A stretch of 7,470 nucleotides of DNA from Pyrinomonadaceae bacterium (GTDB lineage: Bacteria; Acidobacteriota; Blastocatellia; Pyrinomonadales; Pyrinomonadaceae): assembly GCA_018060305.1 (NCBI GenBank), contig JAGOWF010000134.1, forward strand, positions 1 through 7,470, written 5' to 3'. The notes below the pieces were generated by a model. That model was not told the origin of the DNA, made no database searches, and was given only the letters and a program-made list of their open reading frames with translations. The position numbers and the translations under genes are program-made. Numbering within the stretch: the first letter of the stretch is position 1; each line of letters opens with the position of its first letter. Positions 1 to 4,651 of the stretch are shown in pieces.

Positions 1-27
1 ATCCTGTCTATCCTGTGCATCCTGTTA
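1..27. repeat. Tandem 9-bp ATCCTGTnn repeat (3 copies)
   Basis: Three consecutive 9-mers are seen: ATCCTGTCT, ATCCTGTGC and ATCCTGTTA. A weaker ATTCTG follows at 30-35. Tandem ATCCTGTnn units are, from general knowledge, a recurrent intergenic repeat in several bacterial phyla. Here they run directly into the terminase reading frame, so they probably mark where the terminase homology was cut rather than being part of the protein. The array may continue beyond the window edge. Confidence 0.7.
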
Positions 28-722
28 ACATTCTGCGTCGCGACGAGATAGGTCGAACCGTTGGCGACGCGTTATGGCCGGCCCGATTCAACGTTCAACA
101 TCTCGAAAATACCAAAGAAAAGATCGGTAGCTACTCATTTGCATCGCTTTTTCAGCAGCATCCGGTGCCGGCGGAGGGCGGATTGTTCAAACGGGAGTGG
201 TTTCGCCACATTGTTGACCGCGCACCGCACGGACTTATATGGAAACGCGGATATGATCTTGGAATTACTGCGAATCCGACATCGGATTATACCGCGAGCT
301 TCCGAGTGGCCTACGATAAGGAGGGAAATCTCTATATCGACGGCGGGTTTCGCAAGCGGATCGAGTATCCCGACCAGCGTCGATACGTTCTGGGACGCAT
401 TCGCGAGGAACTCGACACCGAACACGGCATCGAGGACACCGCCAACGGCTCGGCGGTCGTTCAGGAACTGCGCAAAGAGGTCCGCCTCCAGGGACGCGCC
501 TTTCGCGCCATCAAGGCGAAGGGCGACAAGGTCAGCCGTTCGCTCGCATGGATGAACCTCGCCGAGGCCGGCAATCTGCGCCTCGTCCGTGCCGCGTGGA
601 ACAACGAGTTTATCGACGAAGCCTGCGCATTTCCGCTTGGGACGCACGACGACCAGATCGACGCCGTCTCGATCGCCGTCGCCATGCACGCAAAGCACAA
701 GTATGGGGCGTATGGATTCTAA
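15..722 (+). CDS. Phage terminase large subunit, C-terminal nuclease part (5'-truncated)
   Basis: Terminase large subunits package phage DNA using an N-terminal ATPase and a C-terminal RNase H-like nuclease. This 235-residue frame carries only the end of the ATPase region (ALWPARF near residue 19, SLFQQHP near 44, GGLFKREWF at 55-63) and the nuclease. Candidate metal-binding acids are D81 in RGYDLG, E140/D141 in IEDTANG and D212/D213/D216 in HDDQIDA. The Walker A and B motifs expected in the roughly 450-500-residue family are absent. The GTG at 15 is only the first start codon inside the window: the frame stays open to the left edge, but there it translates the ATCCTGT repeats, so family homology seems to begin near residue 9. 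No portal, capsid or small terminase gene follows; palindromic repeats do. It is most likely a prophage remnant and probably non-functional. Confidence 0.8.
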   Translation: MHPVNILRRDEIGRTVGDALWPARFNVQHLENTKEKIGSYSFASLFQQHPVPAEGGLFKREWFRHIVDRAPHGLIWKRGYDLGITANPTSDYTASFRVAYDKEGNLYIDGGFRKRIEYPDQRRYVLGRIREELDTEHGIEDTANGSAVVQELRKEVRLQGRAFRAIKAKGDKVSRSLAWMNLAEAGNLRLVRAAWNNEFIDEACAFPLGTHDDQIDAVSIAVAMHAKHKYGAYGF

Positions 723-767
723 GGCACGAAACAGGAGATTCGCTCGTAGTATCTACGGGTGCCTGGC

Positions 768-902
768 ATTGCCGTCGGCTTTAGCCGACGGTCAGGATGC
801 CCTACACCTAAAGGGCTTTAGCCCAAAGGAGGCGCGGAGAATGGGGCTAAAGCCCAAGGCGTTAAGAGCGGCCATCAACCGTTCGCTAAAGCGAACGGCA
901 AT
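768..902. repeat. Cluster of four REP-like palindromes in nested inverted order
   Basis: Four palindromes are seen: CCGTCGGCTTTAGCCGACGG (772-791), GGGCTTTAGCCC (813-824), GGGCTAAAGCCC (844-855) and CCGTTCGCTAAAGCGAACGG (879-898). The third is the exact reverse complement of the second, and the fourth approximates the reverse complement of the first. The outer flanks also match inversely (ATTGCCG at 768-774, CGGCAAT at 896-902). The whole block could fold as separate hairpins or as one long cruciform. The architecture is that of REP/BIME elements, which in many bacteria are mobilised by a RAYT transposase; no transposase is present here. The block fills most of the 272-bp gap between the terminase remnant and the inositol synthase gene. 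Confidence 0.85.
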
Positions 903-938
903 ACGGGTAATACGCCACGATAGTCCCGCGCCCGGCTT

Positions 939-967
939 TTGTCGTTCCGATATAAAAGCGTTATTCT
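939..967 (+). promoter_or_regulatory. Possible sigma70 promoter of the inositol-3-phosphate synthase gene
   Basis: TTGTCG at 939-944 and TATTCT at 962-967 are separated by 17 bp, and the start codon lies about 20 nt beyond the predicted transcription start. Each box matches only four of six consensus bases, so this is a plausible but weak call. Confidence 0.3.
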
Positions 968-983
968 TATTGTTTTGGTTTAC

Positions 984-989
984 GGAGGT
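984..989 (+). promoter_or_regulatory. Ribosome binding site
   Basis: GGAGGT, a full Shine-Dalgarno match, lies five bases before the ATG at 995 and fixes the start of the inositol-3-phosphate synthase. Confidence 0.85.
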
Positions 990-994
990 AATAA

Positions 995-2311
995 ATGGTT
1001 GATAAAGGTGTGGAGATAGCTGCGGCGGAAGGCAAGCTGGGCGTCCTGTTGGTCGGTTTGGGTGCTGTTTCGACGACGCTGGTGGCGGGCGTTGAGGCGA
1101 TAAAGCGGGGCATTTCGGAGCCCGTCGGTTCGCTGACCCAAATGGGCACGATCCGTCTTGGCAAGCGAACCGATAATCGGACGCCGAAGATAAAGGATTT
1201 TGTGCCGCTCGCGTCGCTCGACGACATCGTATTCGGCGCGTGGGATATCTTTAAGGAAAACGCCTTTGACGCCGCGATGAACGCGGGCGTTTTGGAAAAG
1301 GATCTGCTCAATCAGGTCTCGGAACAACTCGCCTCGCTCAAGCCGATGGCCGCCGTGTTTGAACAGCGATACGTCAAGCGGCTCCACGGCGACAACATCA
1401 AGACCGGCAAGAACAAGATGGACCTTGCCGAGCAGCTAATTGAAGATATAGCTCGATTTAAGAGCGAAAATGGATGCTCGCGGCTGGTCATGGTCTGGGC
1501 CGCATCGACCGAGATCTACATCGAGGAAGCCGAGTGTCACGCCTCGATCGCGTCGCTCGAAAAGGCGATGTATGACAACGACGAACGCATCGCCCCGTCG
1601 ATGATCTATGCCTACGCCGCTTTGAAATCGGGCGTGCCATTTGCCAACGGCGCACCAAATCTGACGGTCGATATTCCGGCGATGGTCGAGCTTGCAGACC
1701 AGACGAATATGCCCATCTGCGGCAAGGATTTTAAGACCGGCCAGACGCTGATGAAGACCATCCTCGCTCCCGGGCTGAAATCGCGAATGATCGGCCTCGA
1801 AGGCTGGTATTCGACAAACATTCTCGGCAATCGCGATGGCGAAGTGCTCGACGATCCGGAGAATTTCAAATCGAAAGAGGTTTCTAAGCTGTCGGTGCTC
1901 GAACATATTTTCCAGCCCGAGGTCTATCCGGAGCTATACAAGGACTTTTCGCACGTCGTCAGGATCAATTACTATCCGCCGCGCGGCGATAACAAAGAGG
2001 GCTGGGACAACATCGACATCTTTGGCTGGCTCGGCTACAAAATGCAGATCAAGATCGATTTCCTCTGCCGCGATTCGATCCTCGCGGCCCCGCTGGCGTT
2101 GGATCTCGCCCTGTTCATGGATCTTGCGGCACGAGCCAACATGAAAGGCGTGCAGGAATGGCTGTCGTTCTACTTCAAAGCCCCACAGACCGCTCCCGGC
2201 CTATACCCCGAGCACGACCTCTTCATCCAATTAATGAAGCTAAAAAACACCCTCCGCCACATGAAGGGCGAGGAATTGATAACACATTTGGGGCTGGAGT
2301 ATTACGACTAG
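995..2311 (+). CDS. ino1: Inositol-3-phosphate synthase (myo-inositol-1-phosphate synthase)
   Basis: This enzyme converts glucose 6-phosphate to 1D-myo-inositol 3-phosphate with bound NAD+, the committed step toward inositol phospholipids and other inositol compounds in the cytoplasm. The 438-residue protein has the N-terminal Rossmann motif GLGAVST (21-27). The catalytic core shows GKDFKTGQT at 243-251, LGNRDG at 277-282 (family form NNDG) and FKSKEVSK just after it. KIDFLCRDSILAAPLALDL starts at residue 353. These are the family's most conserved stretches, including lysines used in the aldol cyclisation. Length fits the bacterial and archaeal enzymes rather than the roughly 500-residue eukaryotic ones. 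The start is set by a strong Shine-Dalgarno at 984-989. The gene stands alone, behind palindromic repeats and ahead of a hairpin at 2324-2348. Nothing looks broken. Confidence 0.95.
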   Translation: MVDKGVEIAAAEGKLGVLLVGLGAVSTTLVAGVEAIKRGISEPVGSLTQMGTIRLGKRTDNRTPKIKDFVPLASLDDIVFGAWDIFKENAFDAAMNAGVLEKDLLNQVSEQLASLKPMAAVFEQRYVKRLHGDNIKTGKNKMDLAEQLIEDIARFKSENGCSRLVMVWAASTEIYIEEAECHASIASLEKAMYDNDERIAPSMIYAYAALKSGVPFANGAPNLTVDIPAMVELADQTNMPICGKDFKTGQTLMKTILAPGLKSRMIGLEGWYSTNILGNRDGEVLDDPENFKSKEVSKLSVLEHIFQPEVYPELYKDFSHVVRINYYPPRGDNKEGWDNIDIFGWLGYKMQIKIDFLCRDSILAAPLALDLALFMDLAARANMKGVQEWLSFYFKAPQTAPGLYPEHDLFIQLMKLKNTLRHMKGEELITHLGLEYYD

Positions 2312-2348
2312 CGGAAAATGAAAGGCGGCCGGTTTTGGGCCGGCCGCC
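2312..2348 (-). terminator. GC-rich hairpin with T-rich tail on the minus strand
   Basis: A perfect 9-bp stem, GGCGGCCGG (2324-2332) with CCGGCCGCC (2340-2348), encloses a 7-nt loop. On the minus strand it is followed by TTTCATTTTCC (2323-2313), a usable intrinsic-terminator tail. On the plus strand it is followed by AATCCTAAC, with no T run. It could still help end the inositol synthase mRNA, but the geometry favours a transcript coming from the right. Confidence 0.6.
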
Positions 2349-2407
2349 AATCCTAACTGAAGGTCGCATTCGAAACCCGATTACTCGGAGAACGCGCCAA
2401 GTTTCGC
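2315..2407 (-). ncRNA. Candidate small RNA of about 90 nt (unannotated type)
   Basis: This is inferred from flanking signals, not from a known family. A promoter of near-consensus quality (2415-2443) fires leftward and the next strong hairpin with a T-rich tail on that strand is at 2348-2313. The predicted RNA has possible internal structure: CGAAAC (2406-2401) can pair with GTTTCG (2376-2371), enclosing a CCGA/TCGG stem capped by GTAA, a GNRA-type tetraloop (2388-2377). An unpaired linker contains CGACCTTCAGTT (2366-2355), exactly complementary to part of the adjacent tRNA. I see no convincing short reading frame with a ribosome site. The 5' end is uncertain by several bases. It does not resemble SRP RNA, 6S RNA or tmRNA to me. 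Confidence 0.4.
2349..2378 (+). repeat. Possible decayed 3' half of a tRNA (Arg-CCT-like)
   Basis: Read on the plus strand, this stretch resembles the second half of a tRNA: CCTAA at 2352-2356 where an anticodon plus its 3' loop bases would be, CTGAAGGTCG at 2357-2366, then TTCGAAACC like a T-loop. Positions 2355-2366 are an exact inverted copy of 2487-2498 inside the neighbouring tRNA. The T-stem is incomplete and no 5' half or acceptor stem is visible, so it cannot be functional. It may be a relic of duplication or of integration at a tRNA gene; chance is not excluded. Confidence 0.3.
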
Positions 2408-2414
2408 AATGAAA

Positions 2415-2443
2415 AATATAAACGAAAAGCCTATGTATGTCAA
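2415..2443 (-). promoter_or_regulatory. Strong sigma70-type promoter, leftward, with no annotated target
   Basis: On the minus strand, TTGACA (2443-2438) is perfect and TATATT (2420-2415) matches five of six, with the optimal 17-bp spacer. It lies 20 bp beyond the tRNA 3' end and points toward the 3' end of the inositol synthase gene. No protein gene follows; the hairpin at 2348-2324 does. Confidence 0.65.
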
Positions 2444-2462
2444 GCGAACTACAAAGCAAAGG

Positions 2463-2536
2463 CGCCCCTGGTGGGACTCGAACCCACGACCTTCAGTTTG
2501 CGAAACTCGACGCTCTATCCACTGAGCTACAGGGGC
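2463..2536 (-). tRNA. tRNA with Arg-type body and apparent CGC (Ala) anticodon; extra base in anticodon stem
   Basis: A cloverleaf is read on the minus strand: acceptor GCCCCTG/CAGGGGC, D arm GCTC-AGTGGATA-GAGC, variable AGGTC, T arm GTGGG-TTCGAGT-CCCAC, discriminator G (2463). The anticodon arm has 18 nt instead of 17. With one unpaired G at 2508, five pairs form around the loop TTCGCAA, which places the anticodon CGC at 2502-2500 (codon GCG, Ala). The body argues otherwise: A20 in the D loop, G73 and no G3-U70 pair are arginine-type features. Reading TCG (Arg) as anticodon breaks the stem and puts C at position 37. The encoded 3' end is CCT, so CCA is not fully encoded. The acceptor pairing can extend by C-1 with G73. 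Isotype is therefore uncertain; that it is a tRNA gene is clear. Confidence 0.9.
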
Positions 2537-2544
2537 GCACGTGG

Positions 2545-2573
2545 AGTGTAAATTGAGCTTACGGTTGTGTCAA
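2545..2573 (-). promoter_or_regulatory. Promoter of the tRNA gene
   Basis: On the minus strand, TTGACA (2573-2568), a 17-bp spacer and TACACT (2550-2545) precede the tRNA. The predicted transcription start falls near 2538, one or two bases before the mature 5' end. The segment between the -10 box and that start (CCACGTG) is fairly GC-rich, as is common for growth-rate-controlled stable RNA promoters. Confidence 0.75.
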
Positions 2574-2642
2574 CCCGACTGTAACCTTAATCGTCAATGG
2601 AACAAAGTTTCCACAGATCTTTGAAAATTTATTCGAAAATTG

Positions 2643-2671
2643 TTGCGTAACGCGACTTTTGTGTGCTAAAT
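2643..2671 (+). promoter_or_regulatory. Weak candidate promoter upstream of the AAA+ ATPase gene
   Basis: TTGCGT at 2643-2648 and CTAAAT at 2666-2671 have a 17-bp spacer. This would give a leader of roughly 185 nt before the ATG at 2865. The leader contains a GGGGC/GCCCC hairpin at 2837-2850 just before the ribosome site. The rest of the 220-bp gap after the tRNA promoter shows nothing else I can name. Confidence 0.25.
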
Positions 2672-2855
2672 AGGAAGATGCACCGGGCCTTCATACTCGG
2701 CGCGTCATTGGGCTTGTAACCTTTCACACGCTAAAGTCCAGCCAACGATACATAATTTGAAATCATCATTGCTGACGACGGCCCTGCTGTTTGGGCGTGT
2801 CGGCAAGTTTGAACAGAAACAGCGTTCTAATGCTGAGGGGCAACGGCCCCCAAGC

Positions 2856-2860
2856 GAGGT
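2856..2860 (+). promoter_or_regulatory. Ribosome binding site deciding the AAA+ ATPase start
   Basis: GAGGT lies four bases before the ATG at 2865. The frame is open back to a TTG at 2757, but no ribosome site precedes that codon and the extra 36 residues look like no known domain, so the ATG at 2865 is preferred. Confidence 0.7.
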
Positions 2861-2864
2861 AAAG

Positions 2865-4085
2865 ATGAAACAGGAATCGGCTAAGAAAAAGGAACAGGCG
2901 ACGGAAAAGGTTGGCGTGCTGCTCGACCCCGAGCGAAAGAGCCCCCGTGCGGCCGAGTTTGAAGACAAGCTGTCCGCGCTGATCGTCGGCCAGGAGCGTG
3001 CCGTGCGCCGCATGAGTGGGCTCTTTCAGATATACCTTGCCGGGATGAACAACCCGTCGCGGCCCATCGGCACGATGCTGTTCCTAGGGCCGACCGGCTC
3101 GGGCAAGACACGAGTCGTCGAGGCCGCCAGCGAGGTGCTCTTTACCGATCCTTTCGCTGTGGTGAAGATCGACTGTGCTGAGTTTCAGCATTCGCACGAG
3201 ATCGCCAAGCTGATCGGCAGCCCTCCGGGATACCTCGGCCACCGAGAGACGTCGCCGATGCTGACGCAGGAGAATCTCGACAAGGCACATACTGACGATA
3301 ACAAGCTGACGTTTGTGCTGTTTGATGAGATCGAGAAGGCAAGCGATTCGCTCTGGCAGTTGCTGTTGGGCATTTTGGACAAAGCGACGCTGACGCTGGG
3401 TGACAACCGACGCGTAGATTTTTCGCGGGCGGTCGTCATCATGACGTCCAACCTCGGCGCCCGCGAGATGAGCGAGATGATCTCAGGCGGCATCGGCTTT
3501 GCACCGACAAAGACCGACGCTACCAAAGAGGACAACGAGATCGATACAAAGATCTATCGCACCGCGCTCGAGGCGGCAAAGCGAAAGTTCTCGCCCGAGT
3601 TCATGAACCGCATCGACAAGGTGGTCGTGTTCAGAAGTTTGAAAGAACACCACCTGCGGCAGATCTTGAATATCGAGCTGCGATCCGTTCAGGACCGCAT
3701 CACGGAATCGGCGGGGACGAAATTTATCTTTGAGTGCACGACCGAGGCGAAGGAATTTTTGCTCGGTGAGGGCATCGACCTAAAATACGGCGCCCGACAT
3801 TTGAAGCGAGCGATCGAACGGTTTCTCGTATATCCGCTGTCAAACCTCGTCGCGACCGAGCAGGTCGAGACCGGTGATTACGTCGTAGTCGATTTTGATA
3901 AGGACAAAGACGTCCTGACATTTATGAAGCAGGCGGGCAAAATGATCGTCTCGGAATCGCCGGAGCGTGACGATAACGACGACGAACCGCTCGTAAGTGC
4001 TGACGCCGTCGGATTGCCGCTGCCGTCGGCGGCAACGGGGACCCAGCTCAGTAAGTCAAAGGGCGGAGACCCGCGCGAAGGCTAG
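2865..4085 (+). CDS. Stand-alone AAA+ ATPase of the ClpB/ClpC D2 type
   Basis: This is a likely cytoplasmic unfoldase. The 406-residue protein is a single Hsp100-type module with these parts in order: a lysine-rich leader (1-25); Walker A GPTGSGKT (75-82, K81); pore loop GYLG (122-125) in the context SPPGYLG; Walker B LFDE (152-155); sensor 1 TSN (194-196); arginine finger R249 in PEFMNRID; sensor 2 GAR (309-311) in the C-terminal small domain. Sequence style is ClpB/ClpC second domain, with no first AAA domain and no N-terminal Clp repeats; it also lacks the ClpX zinc finger. IGF at 210-212 sits right after sensor 1, where ClpA and ClpC carry their ClpP-docking loop, so it may feed ClpP (inference). 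The tail from about 365 is acidic and low-complexity. No clp partner lies nearby. A terminator follows. Confidence 0.88.
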   Translation: MKQESAKKKEQATEKVGVLLDPERKSPRAAEFEDKLSALIVGQERAVRRMSGLFQIYLAGMNNPSRPIGTMLFLGPTGSGKTRVVEAASEVLFTDPFAVVKIDCAEFQHSHEIAKLIGSPPGYLGHRETSPMLTQENLDKAHTDDNKLTFVLFDEIEKASDSLWQLLLGILDKATLTLGDNRRVDFSRAVVIMTSNLGAREMSEMISGGIGFAPTKTDATKEDNEIDTKIYRTALEAAKRKFSPEFMNRIDKVVVFRSLKEHHLRQILNIELRSVQDRITESAGTKFIFECTTEAKEFLLGEGIDLKYGARHLKRAIERFLVYPLSNLVATEQVETGDYVVVDFDKDKDVLTFMKQAGKMIVSESPERDDNDDEPLVSADAVGLPLPSAATGTQLSKSKGGDPREG

Positions 4086-4108
4086 GTTTGACAGATATTT
4101 GCAAAGCC

Positions 4109-4137
4109 GGGAGCGGCCGGTAGCCGCTCCCAATTTT
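4109..4137 (+). terminator. Intrinsic terminator of the AAA+ ATPase gene
   Basis: GGGAGCGGC (4109-4117) pairs perfectly with GCCGCTCCC (4123-4131) around a CGGTA loop, followed by AATTTTA. It begins 23 bp after the stop codon. The T run is short but the stem is strong. Confidence 0.7.
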
Positions 4138-4186
4138 AGCAACCGCTTGTATTTCAGATGCATTGTTGTGCTATGCAGTTGATTTA

Positions 4187-4273
4187 CACATTGCAGAAGC
4201 CCGACCGTGAGGGAGGGCGAAACACCAATGGTGAGCATATCGCCCTTGCTCACGCGCCGGCTTTGGCAATGTG
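4187..4273. repeat. Large imperfect inverted repeat (34-bp arms)
   Basis: Left arm 4187-4220 and right arm 4240-4273 match inversely at 27 of 34 positions. Core blocks are CACATTGC with GCAATGTG, CGTGAG with CTCACG, and GGGCGA with TCGCCC. The 19-nt loop holds its own small hairpin, CACC-AAT-GGTG (4223-4233). The 9-mer TGCATTGTT occurs as a direct repeat at 4159-4167 and 4272-4280. It lies in the convergent gap between the ATPase terminator and the 3' end of the trans-sulfuration fragment. It may be an interspersed non-coding repeat or a structured 3' end for the leftward gene. I see no protein gene in 4086-4289. Confidence 0.7.
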
Positions 4274-4289
4274 CATTGTTCTTTGACAA

Positions 4290-4607
4290 CTAACCCTGAT
4301 CGAGTGCCTGAGTGATGTCGGCGATCAGATCATCGACATCCTCGACACCGACCGACAGGCGGATGAGGCCGTCCGTGATGCCGGCGTTAAGGCGGTCCTC
4401 ACGCGACAGTGTTGCGTGAGTCATCGAAGCGGAATGCTGCAAAATGGTCTCGACGCCGCCGAGCGATGTCGCCAGCGTGCATAGGCGGACGGCATTGGCA
4501 AATGCTTTTCCTGCCTCGACCGAGCCGAGATCGAATCCGATCATGCCGCCGTAGCCCGACATCTGACGGCGGGCAGTATGTGATTCGGATGCGATTTGAC
4601 TAGACAT
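4290..4607 (-). pseudogene. C-terminal fragment of a PLP-dependent trans-sulfuration enzyme (cystathionine gamma-synthase/lyase family)
   Basis: Members of this Cys/Met-metabolism family are about 380-400 residues and interconvert cystathionine, homocysteine and cysteine using pyridoxal phosphate bound to a lysine in the middle of the protein. This 105-residue frame holds only the last quarter: RRQMSGYGGMIGF (14-26), then SLGGVETILQH, SMTHATLS and DGLIRLSVGVED, all well conserved. The PLP lysine, the phosphate-binding residues and the whole large domain are missing. Homology begins about 10 residues after the ATG, directly beside the arsR promoter, so there is no room for the rest. No Shine-Dalgarno precedes the ATG. 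The surviving frame has no stop or frameshift, which suggests a fairly recent truncation. Whether a short protein is still made is unknown. The exact enzyme cannot be told from this part. Confidence 0.85.
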
Positions 4608-4625
4608 ATACGGTTAGCGTAATAT
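4596..4625 (+). promoter_or_regulatory. Likely promoter of the ArsR-type regulator gene
   Basis: TTGACT (4596-4601) and TAATAT (4620-4625) are 18 bp apart and 27 bp ahead of the ATG at 4652. The -35 box lies inside the 5' end of the oppositely oriented trans-sulfuration fragment, which fits that fragment having lost its own upstream part. Confidence 0.5.
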
Positions 4626-4638
4626 GAAAAGGACTTGT

Positions 4639-4643
4639 GGAGG
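4639..4643 (+). promoter_or_regulatory. Ribosome binding site deciding the ArsR start
   Basis: GGAGG lies eight bases before the ATG at 4652. An in-frame GTG at 4637 overlaps this site and has only AAGGA three bases ahead of it, too close for good use, so the ATG is preferred. Confidence 0.7.
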
Positions 4644-4651
4644 CGATTGAA

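Noticed and set aside
135..698. Long minus-strand open frame opposite the terminase
   Set aside because: It mirrors the terminase codons, has no recognisable motif, and the plus frame has clear terminase motifs.
723..995. CRISPR array
   Set aside because: The palindromes differ in sequence, are not direct repeats of constant length and have no regular spacers; no cas gene is near.
589..1002. Plus-strand open frame running from the terminase through the palindromes
   Set aside because: It crosses four palindromic repeats and overlaps two better-supported genes; no ribosome site or family motif.
2223..2459. Minus-strand open frame of 78 codons near the inositol synthase 3' end
   Set aside because: It contains the orphan promoter and the terminator hairpin, has no ribosome site and resembles no family.
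2678..2719. Thirteen-codon frame with AGGA just ahead of its ATG
   Set aside because: The spacing is too tight for the ribosome site and the peptide shows no attenuator-like residue run; kept only as a note.
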